Virus record (IMG/VR): IMGVR_UViG_3300025125_000826 | Span: 1-24,301 of that record | Source: a virus | Reading direction: 5' to 3' (one strand) | DNA: 24,301 nucleotides | Part shown: one piece after another, positions 12,801 through 19,010 of the stretch | Numbering within the stretch: position 1 is the stretch's first letter | Layout: every line of letters starts with the position of its first letter | Program-made: the position numbers and the translations under genes | The notes under the pieces: model-generated | What the model saw: the letters and a program-made list of their open reading frames with translations, nothing else | What the model was told of the DNA's origin: nothing | The model's database searches: none

Positions 12801-13136
12801 CTCCCATCCAGTCACGACGCTGTAGGGATCCCATCCGTTCCAGTTGGGCCCCAGTCCGCTGCTGTTGTCTCGCCATAGAAAGCCTGCGCCGTCTCTGCCA
12901 GGATGCCCGGCGCGCTGCGTGTAGACCTCCAGCAAGCCGCCCTCATCCATGTCTCCTGTTGCCTGCAGAAGCATGTCCGTATCTGCCGTGGGGCTTGGCA
13001 CGTCCGGCCTTGAGCCCGCCTGCCCGAAGTCGCTGTCAGTGTTGCCGGTGCCGTGCTGCGTGATGTTGTCAATGGTGATCCGCGAGTCTGGGATCAACAA
13101 CCCTTGATAGCGTGACGCGCTGCGATCTGTGGACAT
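9852..13136 (-). CDS. Large tail protein with sialidase-like propeller and lectin-like domains
   Basis: At 1094 residues, this is the largest gene in the window, next to the tape measure. Residues about 110-430 look like a sialidase/BNR beta-propeller. Three Asp-box motifs (S-x-D-x-x-x-x-W/F) occur: SDDEMDTW (207-214), SDDLGLRF (262-269) and SHDDARTF (370-377). Blade-like repeats are also present (AIIRLANGKLLCAGG, ALVELPSGRILWFG). The following 250 residues look like a concanavalin/LamG-type jelly roll, and the C-terminal third is beta-rich and unrecognised. The likely role is host glycan recognition or trimming at the tail tip. I cannot confirm catalytic residues, so a binding-only propeller is equally possible. 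The start at ATG 13136 is preceded by AGGAG that partly overlaps the end of the tape measure gene. Confidence 0.75.
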   Translation of the reverse strand: MSTDRSASRYQGLLIPDSRITIDNITQHGTGNTDSDFGQAGSRPDVPSPTADTDMLLQATGDMDEGGLLEVYTQRAGHPGRDGAGFLWRDNSSGLGPNWNGWDPYSVVTGWETLVESTDGSASDEYPAIIRLANGKLLCAGGQTPAGSGQFQTFHLYDPTTAIWTVKTRTLGSGQEQTGPALVELPSGRILWFGIARQTAQVTVYYSDDEMDTWALASTRALRTACSGSILKIAAAYSAGEVGLWLMWEDGSSNYTMSQYASDDLGLRFTQVVDDWNADIDASTITAPAVIAGDGGGFVVAVAHRADGESRVYRIASAYSTSQTAVDVATLLATHPFGDNTPIALWRDETGSIFVMCELLTHSEAAIYVSHDDARTFASHNVARGLDVFSTGNSPAFLRFAVASTSGRAIMVTRWDAEHSSHDDQSLAAIHLGGYGTHTAPLGDSGTEFSDTDGSGYGDQISGGSGEGFFYVPINNAENSGWTKTGSAGTLTTQSRAGVLVPSVAIVFQTDSASGNTNFIEDVTATDHIFATFAVTLADGAGNTASDDVAVKVRLSPSAGVSHEVRYRFASSGWKVLDAKTPSVLGTVTEDTTTGDSLIYHRVAISMDGATATAQTWWARAAHVLEWTEGPGGAIGDNGVGGNKSVIEFGSFNGVTDDVASWYMFGLCGWADRWAPTHDDGIGTSWTTPADLHPRNVPPLGSPALLDGNTKIAAIDGPTLEGETWTIGASYDGPIDHALDVQSPRVRWESEDEAAQEIVFDLHNLTGATASSMLNSSIGCALLGCNFRTAYLEWWDAGGTSWETWITLDAAEGFDALKFTRSGNVVTVNAASANTAGRYLNFDDVRGATWRDTTNSKSREILTQTEGAWTDSTAKRPRLLLDDVDDSEADTGDCRIWFPDMLGIAHEITDGPRYIRLRIPASQGTVSGTYKIGQILIGSLLIFGHQPSRGFTTITTSGSTVLDYPDGSTRAHRTGPPLRALELSWSDGVDASQTQAASAVPDYVAGTTGGLPVATRSDIARTLEGALREATSADAPVVYIGRIPTNSATPDTINNPRQFMYGRASGEFRREHITGDETVGEVDRIATITITEVV

Positions 13137-13139
13137 CTG

Positions 13140-15335
13140 TCAACTCCTGTAGGGGTTGTATCTGCCGACCCGGCGCGGGCGCACAGCGCGAAGCTCTCGT
13201 GTAAGCCTGCCGCCCGGACGGCGCAGGCTCTCGTGGATCATGGCATCGACTGCACGATGTCCCACTTGGAAGACCGTCACATTGGCACCGCCAGCACCGC
13301 CGCCCGCGTTCAGAGCGTTGACGCCGCCAGCGCCGCCAGCAGCAGCCACCCCTTGCGGAGACAGCACAGCCTCGCCAGCACGGGCGCGGATGTTTACCTC
13401 GTCATGGGCGCGCATCTGAGAACTGATCATGCCGCCCGCGTGAAACTGTGGCGGCGGCTCTGCGGCAATTGCAGCAACCTGAGCCGCTCCCATGGCCCCA
13501 GCAATCGCGGCCAAGACAAAGGCCGGAGGGCCGGGCGTGCCTGCTAGCTGCATCGCGATCCCCGCCGCCGCATTGATCACGGCTTGGCTGATGGCGAATG
13601 CCTGCGAGACGTGCCACGCCTCAAGCACCTCCTCCTTCTGTGCGGCCTGCCGCGCCTTGAGCATGTTGCGGTGCTCGAAGAGCCGCTCGCGCTCTGTCTC
13701 TGTGGCGGCTCCGGCGATCCTCTTCTCAACGTCCTTGAGCCTGTCTGCCGTCTCCTCAGCCGCTGCAGTGCGGTCTGCCAGGATCTGATCGCTCACCTGG
13801 GACATGATGTCTAACGTGGCATTTGCCACGTCCTGAGCAAGGCTGATCGCCTGCTGGCGAGCGCTCTCCGCATCTTCCGCAGAGAATCGCGGGGTAAGGT
13901 CGAGGGCCTCATCGAAGAGATCCTCATCGATGAGTCTGTCAGCGAACTCCGAGAATGTCTCCCCGGCTGCCGCTAGGGCGCGGTCAAAGGATCCGAAGTC
14001 GGTGAGGGTATCAACGAGATCAGACAGGCCCTCAGCCGCGCCCTCGGCTGCCGTGCCGATGTCGTCTAGCTCCTCCTCCATCCCGCCAGCGCTCTTGGTT
14101 GCCTTGGTTGTCTCTTCTCCGAGCTTGCCGATCTCCGCACTGGCGCGGGCTATCACCTCAAGCATCGACTCCGCAGCAAGATCGATCGCTCCGATCTCAA
14201 AGCCAAGCGAGTCCGCCTGCTCCATAAGCTCGTCAAAGGACTGTCCGACAGCGAACATCCCATCCGTCGCATCCTCCATGAGCGACCGAGCGAGCGACAG
14301 GTTGCCCAGAGTCAGCGCACGCACCGCCCCAAGAGTCCGCCAAAGGGCCGGATTCATCGCAAGCGCAGCCTGAGCAGCCAGAGCCATCGCACTGCCCAGG
14401 ACGCCGATCGACAGTGCAGCCTTGCCAGATCCGCGAGTCACGATCACAAGCAACGGCGCAACTACGTCAAGCATCGTGCGGCTGAATGCTTGACTGAGGC
14501 CCTCTATCTGCTCAGGGTCTGCGGCACCCATGGCCTCACTCAAGCCGTCGGATAGCTTTGTAAGCACCGGCAACATCGGCGCGAGGGCATCATCCCGCAA
14601 GGCGTTGGCCCTGCGCTTGAGCAGAGTCAGCGCGTCGGCTAGATCCTCACCCTGCCGCGCCGTCTCGTTGCTGATGATCCCCGCGTCCTCGATGAGCTTG
14701 GACGACTCGCGGATAGCGTCGCCGCCCTCGGTGAAGGCTGCAAGCATGTCCAGGGCACCGCGCCCAAGCAGCGCCTGCGCTGTCTGCGCGCGCTTGCTCT
14801 GGCTCGTCATCGTGCCCAAGCCGTCAGCGATTAACGCGATCCGCTCATCCAACGGCACCCTGTCGAGTTGCTCAAACGTGAGGCCCAGATCCTCAAGGGC
14901 CTCGACCTGCATCTTGCTGCCCTTGGCGGCCATGCCTAGATTGACGCTCAGCTTCTGGATCGCGTTGGCTGTCGTCTCTGCCTGCACGCCTCCAAGCTCA
15001 AGGGCCCCGGTGAGAATCTGTAGCTCTTCTGCCGTGGTGCCGATCGCTTTGGCCCTTTTGGCGATTTCGTCGGCTCGCTTGGCGAGGTCAACCGCAGCGC
15101 CCACGATCTTGCTGGTGGCAACAGCGGCGGCGGCGGCAGCTACAGCGATAGCACCAAGCCCGGCCTTGAGCGCCTTGCTTGCCTTCTCCGCATTGCTCAG
15201 TCCAGCAGCGCCGCGCTTGCCTGCGCTCTCCATCTCGTCGCCAGCCTCGCGGCCCTCGCTCTGGACGGACCGAAGCGCACGCTCCAGATCGGAGGCATCG
15301 CCTACAAAGCTGAACTCGATCCGCTTGCCAGCCAT
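13140..15335 (-). CDS. Tail tape measure protein
   Basis: A 731-residue protein rich in Ala, Glu, Lys and Arg, with long helical and coiled-coil stretches, a hydrophobic segment near the N-terminus (about residues 58-85, with a run of eight alanines) and another near 615-650, typical of phage tape measure proteins. EEVLEAWHVSQAFAISQAV and the Ala/Gly-rich HAGGMISSQ...GEAVLSPQGV near the end are common in this family. Its length would predict a tail of roughly 110 nm at about 0.15 nm per residue. I chose ATG 15335 over an in-frame TTG at 15356 because it follows the chaperone stop (15337-15339) by one base, as in many phages. It lies between the chaperones and the tail tip genes. Confidence 0.92.
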   Translation of the reverse strand: MAGKRIEFSFVGDASDLERALRSVQSEGREAGDEMESAGKRGAAGLSNAEKASKALKAGLGAIAVAAAAAAVATSKIVGAAVDLAKRADEIAKRAKAIGTTAEELQILTGALELGGVQAETTANAIQKLSVNLGMAAKGSKMQVEALEDLGLTFEQLDRVPLDERIALIADGLGTMTSQSKRAQTAQALLGRGALDMLAAFTEGGDAIRESSKLIEDAGIISNETARQGEDLADALTLLKRRANALRDDALAPMLPVLTKLSDGLSEAMGAADPEQIEGLSQAFSRTMLDVVAPLLVIVTRGSGKAALSIGVLGSAMALAAQAALAMNPALWRTLGAVRALTLGNLSLARSLMEDATDGMFAVGQSFDELMEQADSLGFEIGAIDLAAESMLEVIARASAEIGKLGEETTKATKSAGGMEEELDDIGTAAEGAAEGLSDLVDTLTDFGSFDRALAAAGETFSEFADRLIDEDLFDEALDLTPRFSAEDAESARQQAISLAQDVANATLDIMSQVSDQILADRTAAAEETADRLKDVEKRIAGAATETERERLFEHRNMLKARQAAQKEEVLEAWHVSQAFAISQAVINAAAGIAMQLAGTPGPPAFVLAAIAGAMGAAQVAAIAAEPPPQFHAGGMISSQMRAHDEVNIRARAGEAVLSPQGVAAAGGAGGVNALNAGGGAGGANVTVFQVGHRAVDAMIHESLRRPGGRLTRELRAVRPRRVGRYNPYRS

Positions 15336-15336
15336 G

Positions 15337-15681
15337 TCAGTCAAGCCACCAATCAACGGCTTCCGGCGAGAACTTCTCAGCCATGGCAGATCGCACGGCG
15401 CGCGACTGCGTGGGCTTCTTCTGTGGCGGGTGAGTCATGAGCCAGAAGTGTGCGAGGTCTCCCACGGTAGCAGGAGCGCCCAGCATCATCCGCGCGGAGG
15501 CCGGAGTCACCACGTCCGAGCCCTTGCCGGGCGGTTGGTCTGAGGCCCGCGCGATCTTCCAGTAGGCCAGAAGGTCACACTGGGTCTCACGATCAAACCT
15601 CCAAAGAGCGTGCGGATCGCGGAAGAGACTGACCCCTAGATCGATCGCGATCAGGTCGCCAACGCCGGGCCCGGTGCAGTA
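15337..15681 (-). CDS. Frameshift extension of the tail assembly chaperone (gpT-like)
   Basis: An open frame of 114 codons has no good start of its own and lies in the -1 frame relative to the chaperone gene at 15651-16127. It opens at the slippery heptamer 15681-15687 and reads YCTGPGVGDLIAIDLG..., continues through DPHALWRFDRETQCDLLAYW, and ends WWLD one base before the tape measure ATG. This is the layout of the gpG/gpGT pair of lambda and of most siphoviruses, in which a -1 slip makes a longer chaperone that helps load tail tube protein on the tape measure. Fused to the first 149 residues it gives about 263. Without the frameshift this 300-base stretch would appear non-coding. Confidence 0.85.
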   Translation of the reverse strand, partial: YCTGPGVGDLIAIDLGVSLFRDPHALWRFDRETQCDLLAYWKIARASDQPPGKGSDVVTPASARMMLGAPATVGDLAHFWLMTHPPQKKPTQSRAVRSAMAEKFSPEAVDWWLD

Positions 15682-16127
15682 AAATTTACCTGATCAGCCA
15701 CCTCCGCAGGGCCGGGCAGGATCGAGGTGAGCAGGCGGGAGCCGACAGCCGAGATGATCGGGGTCAGGTCCTCGGTGCTGTATCCCTCCTCGTAGAGTTC
15801 CTCCAGCACCGCGCTGCCGTAGTCAAGCAGCCCGTCAGCGTCTCTGTCGTGGTGGCTGCGCTTGGCCTCAAGCTCTAGCGTCTCGTGCCGCCAGCAGGTC
15901 CCAACAGCAGCACCGACAGCCTCCTCTGTGAGCAGTGCCGATGCTTGGCTCATCTTTGCGCCCGACTCGCCAGCGTCCCAGATCCCAGACGAGATCATCG
16001 GAGACACCAGCCGGGCAGCCATGCTTGGGCGAGGCAGGCGGAAGGCGTGCGGCCCCTTGCCGGGTACGTCTACAGAGAAGTAGATCGGGCTATCAGGAAT
16101 CGTCCGCGGGTGTGTCAGCTTTCGCAC
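15651..16127 (-). CDS. Tail assembly chaperone, zero-frame product (gpG-like)
   Basis: A 158-residue protein from GTG 16127, located between the major tail protein and tape measure genes. The sequence (HAFRLPRPSMAARLV, then SQASALLTEEAVGAAVGTCW and EEGYSTEDLTPIISAVGSRLL) is mainly helical and consistent with a tail assembly chaperone. I do not see a family signature, so the call rests on position and the frameshift. The start is uncertain: an ATG at 16166 is in frame but overlaps the preceding small gene by about 70 bases, while GTG 16127 follows AAGG. Its last codons contain the slippery heptamer. The upstream helper gene at 16093-16260 overlaps its 5' end. Confidence 0.75.
   Translation of the reverse strand: MRKLTHPRTIPDSPIYFSVDVPGKGPHAFRLPRPSMAARLVSPMISSGIWDAGESGAKMSQASALLTEEAVGAAVGTCWRHETLELEAKRSHHDRDADGLLDYGSAVLEELYEEGYSTEDLTPIISAVGSRLLTSILPGPAEVADQVNFTAPGPALAT
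15681..15687 (-). promoter_or_regulatory. Slippery heptamer for -1 programmed ribosomal frameshift
   Basis: In the mRNA sense the sequence is A AAT TTT in the zero frame (codons GTA AAT TTT ACT), an exact X XXY YYZ heptamer. After slipping, the tRNAs re-pair on AAA and TTT and translation continues with TAC. It is an AT-rich island within a GC-rich gene. A 10-base palindrome, CCGGGCCCGG, begins seven bases after the last T (15674 down to 15665) and might act as a stimulator. Confidence 0.85.
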
Positions 16128-16260
16128 TGGCCTTGCCTTTCTTGTTGTTGACCTTCGCCACCTCATCGGATAGCTGAGCCTGTAGCTCGCTGATCTCCGA
16201 GGATCGGCGGCGGCGAGCGTCCGCGATCTGCGCTTGCAGCTTCTCGATCTTGCCAGACAT
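16093..16260 (-). CDS. Short coiled-coil protein between tail tube and chaperone genes
   Basis: A 55-residue protein, MSGKIEKLQAQIADARRRRS..., highly charged, with a leucine-spaced coiled-coil helix over about residues 5-37 and a Lys/Ala-rich tail ending PADDS. The ATG at 16260 overlaps the stop of the major tail protein gene as TGATG, and the frame fills otherwise unexplained sequence with the same codon use. It overlaps the start of the chaperone gene. It may be an extra chaperone or tube-binding factor. No family is recognised. Confidence 0.7.
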   Translation of the reverse strand: MSGKIEKLQAQIADARRRRSSEISELQAQLSDEVAKVNNKKGKASAKADTPADDS

Positions 16261-16817
16261 CAGAGCAGCACCGAAGGCTCAACAGCCCAGGACGTGCCGC
16301 TGATCGTCACGGTGTTTGGGTCGCCTTCTGCGATGGCGCAGTTGACCGTGCATGCAGAGAGGACGAGCTTATGAACGTCGGTCGCGTCTCCCTGATTGGT
16401 CACGACCCAGCGCAGATCGATGGCGAACACCTCGGCATCATCTGCGGCGATCGAGGTGCTCAGAGTGCTCACCCAGTTGCTGCCCGCATAGCCCTGATTG
16501 CTGATGATGTCCACCAGCGCAGGCGCGGATGAGTCAGTCAGATCGCGGAAGTATGCCGAGAAGGAAAAGGTGATCGCCTGATCGTCGCCGTACCTCACGG
16601 ACGGCGGCAAGGTGAACTTGCCCCGATCGAGATAGCTGGAGATCGTAGCCTGCGGGATCGTCAGGCTGAGATCGCCCGCCTCGTAAGCAACGGTATATGT
16701 GTCTGCTCCCGAGTTGATCCCCGCCGACGCGCTGAATGCGCCGCCGCCTGCCGTGCATTGTGAGCCCAGCGTGAGAACACCGTCCAGCTTGGTGTGAATG
16801 ATCGTGGATTCTGACAT
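16260..16817 (-). CDS. Major tail (tube) protein
   Basis: A 185-residue beta-rich protein, MSESTIIHTKLDGVLTLGSQ..., with the size, position (before the chaperones and tape measure) and Thr/Ser/Gly-rich composition of siphovirus tail tube proteins. It ends GTSWAVEPSVLL. No tail sheath gene is nearby, so the tail is non-contractile. AGGAG stands eight bases before ATG 16817, making it one of the better SDs of the late operon, as expected for an abundant protein. A hairpin CGGGC/GCCCG (16837-16850) lies just upstream, within the end of the preceding gene. The name is based on position and composition rather than a specific motif. Confidence 0.8.
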   Translation of the reverse strand: MSESTIIHTKLDGVLTLGSQCTAGGGAFSASAGINSGADTYTVAYEAGDLSLTIPQATISSYLDRGKFTLPPSVRYGDDQAITFSFSAYFRDLTDSSAPALVDIISNQGYAGSNWVSTLSTSIAADDAEVFAIDLRWVVTNQGDATDVHKLVLSACTVNCAIAEGDPNTVTISGTSWAVEPSVLL

Positions 16818-16832
16818 GACTTCGGCTCCTGT

Positions 16833-17399
16833 TTACCGGGCGCGAGCCCGCGTGTTAGTTCGCTGCCTGCCGCGCTCGCGTTGTGCGATCCGCTGAATAC
16901 TAAACCCCTGCTGCAACGAGGTAAAGAGCGATCCTCCTGGGATCTGCGATAGACCCGCCGCTTCCATGAGTTGGCGGCGCAGGGCTGCCCGCGCAAAGTC
17001 TCCCAGAAGCGTGCCCTCCGGCTGCCTGAATAGTTCCTGCTGGCGCGTAGCCTCTGCCAAGATGTCGGAGATCTCCCCGCTCAGCCGCGCCCACGATTTA
17101 TCCAGAGCATCCTCGACTGCCTGGGCCGCATCTCCCTGCACCGTATAGGTCCCGCCGTTAATGAACGAGACATACTCCACCGGGTTCTGCACGACCAGCA
17201 CGACGCCATCCACGAACACGCGCCACGCTCTGAGGCTGCGCCCGGTATCGACGGGGAAGCTGCCGAAGATGTGGCCCTCTACGTCGTTGCCAATGGCCCG
17301 CAGCACCTCACCGATTTCTGCGATGGTGTCCGCTGTCAGCCCGGATTCACTGAAGCCCAGGCGCTGACCTGCGTCGATGCTGAAGTCTACCCCGCTCAC
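16833..17399 (-). CDS. Tail completion / HK97 gp10-like protein
   Basis: A 188-residue protein. The segment GSFPVDTGRSLRAWRVFVDG...VQNPVEYVSFINGGT (about residues 47-83) has the V-D-T-G-x-L-x-x-S/A-W...Y-x-x-Y/F-I-E/N-G-G pattern of the HK97 gp10 family of head-tail joining or tail completion proteins. The C-terminus is strongly basic (ERGRQRTNTRARAR). I prefer GTG 17399, which overlaps the upstream stop as GTGA, over GTG 17408. It lies between the neighbouring neck gene and the tail tube gene, as expected. Confidence 0.75.
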   Translation of the reverse strand: MSGVDFSIDAGQRLGFSESGLTADTIAEIGEVLRAIGNDVEGHIFGSFPVDTGRSLRAWRVFVDGVVLVVQNPVEYVSFINGGTYTVQGDAAQAVEDALDKSWARLSGEISDILAEATRQQELFRQPEGTLLGDFARAALRRQLMEAAGLSQIPGGSLFTSLQQGFSIQRIAQRERGRQRTNTRARAR

Positions 17400-17827
17400 A
17401 GGAACCACCCGGCGATAGCAACCGACATCTCATCCGCCACCTTGTCCCAGTCCTCGCGCAAGTGCTTCTCGACATTCTTTACCCCGTCGCCCTCGTCCTC
17501 TCCCACCTTGCGCGCCCACTTTGCATAGGGCACCTGACTGGAGACGGTGGCGTTGAGCCCGTGGATCTTCCAGTTCCAGCCAGCAGCAAAGCGCCCAGAC
17601 TTGACCGGCAAGGGGCCCGCCGTTTCCGGGTTCAGTGCGGATAGCGTGGGCCTGACCCTGCGACGCTTGACCACCGAGCCGAAGTCCGACGCGCGCACCC
17701 AGAGATCATACCGGGCCTCGCTGCGGGCCAGTGCGTTGGTTAGCTCCTTCGCCCGCGATGGCGTGATCTCAAGATCGGCAAGCATGTCTTGCAGGTCTCG
17801 ATCCAGTACCTTGACTTCGCCGCCCAT
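17396..17827 (-). CDS. Neck / head-tail joining protein
   Basis: A 143-residue mixed alpha-beta protein. KELTNALARSEARYDLWVRAS and VKSGRFAAGWNWKIHG...SSQVPYAKWARKVGED suggest a second gp10-like fold, since V-K-S-G-R...SSQVPYAKW resembles the V-D-T-G-x-L...N-x-x-x-Y-A-x-x-x-E/V pattern. That would make it a diverged paralog of the next gene. Start options GTG 17830 and ATG 17827 both overlap the upstream stop; I give the ATG. Its function at the connector is inferred from position. Confidence 0.65.
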   Translation of the reverse strand: MGGEVKVLDRDLQDMLADLEITPSRAKELTNALARSEARYDLWVRASDFGSVVKRRRVRPTLSALNPETAGPLPVKSGRFAAGWNWKIHGLNATVSSQVPYAKWARKVGEDEGDGVKNVEKHLREDWDKVADEMSVAIAGWFL

Positions 17828-18273
17828 CACGAGCCCGCCAGATCAAAGGCTGAATGGATCCCAAGGTCGATGTCCCAGACGAGCCACTCACGCGATCCGC
17901 TCTGCCGCTCTTTGTCCGTCCAGTCCACGATCTCAAGGTTGGCGCGGGCGGCGTTGCTGCTGTTGCGGATCGCCCGCTCCAGTGCGTCCAGATTGTCCAA
18001 GGCTGCGTCTCTGGATGTCTCGCGATCCTTGGGGTTGACTCGATAAGCTACGCGCGCCTGTACGCTGTAGCGCTTGCCGATCACAACGCCCACCCGCGCA
18101 CGGTGGCCTGCGTCTCTGCTGCTGATAGAGGCGATCGACCAATACTGATGAGCGCGTCCCTGCGGCCCGGCCTCAAGATCGATGAAGGCAGACTCAGCCA
18201 CGCCAGAGGCCGCACCTAGTAAGGTGCTCAGGTGTGCGCGCAGTGCGCTGCGATCTAAGGCCCCGATCGCCAT
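17827..18273 (-). CDS. Tail terminator-like protein
   Basis: A 148-residue protein, MAIGALDRSALRAHLSTLLG..., with a central YWSIASISSRDAGHRARVGVVIGKRYSVQARVAYRVN region that predicts beta strands. It sits directly before the two gp10-like proteins, where tail terminator genes usually stand. The organisation NSSNAARANLEIVDWTDKERQSGSREWLVWDIDL at the end is compatible with the alpha-beta fold of tail terminators. Homology is not proven. It is coupled to both neighbours by overlapping stop and start codons (TAATG upstream; TGATG/GTGA downstream). Confidence 0.6.
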   Translation of the reverse strand: MAIGALDRSALRAHLSTLLGAASGVAESAFIDLEAGPQGRAHQYWSIASISSRDAGHRARVGVVIGKRYSVQARVAYRVNPKDRETSRDAALDNLDALERAIRNSSNAARANLEIVDWTDKERQSGSREWLVWDIDLGIHSAFDLAGS

Positions 18274-19010
18274 TAGTAGAACCCTCGGCCCGGACCTCCA
18301 AAGAAAACAGCAGTGGTGCCCGCTGTGCCCTGCTCGTCAGCCTCTACAAGCCCGTCCTCATCCGTGTCATACGTCAGGCTCAGCCGTGCCCACTCCTGCT
18401 CGTATCTGTCTAGGTGGTGCTCGGACATCTCAGACCAGCGACCATCGCCCACGCTTGATGCTGCATCATTGAAGAGCAGATATGCAGCAAGGTGCCGGTG
18501 GCAATCGAAGAGCGCGAAGTCCGACAGGATGAGATAGGGGCGGCGACCCACAGCCAAGAGCCGACGCTGCACCATGTCCCACGCCTGATCGAGGAAGTCC
18601 GCCAGGGTCTGCCCGGCAGCCAGCAGGGACGATGCGTCTTGGTGCAGCGCCGTCAAGTCGGCGGGCGTGACTACGGGGTGAAGCTCCCGGCGCACCAAGG
18701 CCGCAGGTCTCTGGAAGATGTGGGCGCTGCCGGACAGCACGAGCGACCAGACGATCAGCCACTCATCGCTCAGGCTCAGCGTGCTTGGCAGTGTTGCCGC
18801 CGTGACGTTATAGGTGGCGGTGCTGGCGGTGACGGTCACTGCTGCCGCATCCACCAGCACCGTGCCGCCCTCGTAGATCGTGACCGTGCCGGAGGCTGGC
18901 GCGGTGAGCGTGCCTGCCGCGTACACCGGACACTCGATCAGGTTGTCGCGCTCTCTAACAAGGAAGTCAGGCAGCCCGTGCTTGTGCGCGTATAGGGTCT
19001 CCTGTGGCAT
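18273..19010 (-). CDS. Head-tail connector candidate with beta insertion
   Basis: A 245-residue protein from ATG 19010 (TGATG overlap). The N-terminal half has a Thr/Ala/Val-rich beta domain (VYAAGTLTAPASGTVTIYEG, continuing to VTVTASTATYNVT), like an Ig- or tail-decoration fold. The C-terminal half is helical (LHQDASSLLAAGQTLADFL and the following DQAWDMVQRRLLAVG), as in gp6/gp15-type connector proteins. The acidic tail LSLTYDTDEDGLVEADEQ looks like an EF-hand or dockerin-type calcium loop: D-T-D-E-D-G-L-V-E. That loop would be a structural calcium site, worth testing. Position among head completion genes supports a connector role. Confidence 0.6.
   Translation of the reverse strand: MPQETLYAHKHGLPDFLVRERDNLIECPVYAAGTLTAPASGTVTIYEGGTVLVDAAAVTVTASTATYNVTAATLPSTLSLSDEWLIVWSLVLSGSAHIFQRPAALVRRELHPVVTPADLTALHQDASSLLAAGQTLADFLDQAWDMVQRRLLAVGRRPYLILSDFALFDCHRHLAAYLLFNDAASSVGDGRWSEMSEHHLDRYEQEWARLSLTYDTDEDGLVEADEQGTAGTTAVFFGGPGRGFY

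Noticed and set aside
13140-15356. Upstream TTG start for the tape measure protein
   Set aside because: ATG 15335 directly follows the chaperone stop; starting at TTG 15356 would overlap the frameshift extension without an SD.
14530-15543. Long plus-strand open frame opposite the tape measure gene (337 codons)
   Set aside because: Ser/Ala/Arg-rich product without domains, antisense to a well-supported gene; typical of GC-rich third-position bias.
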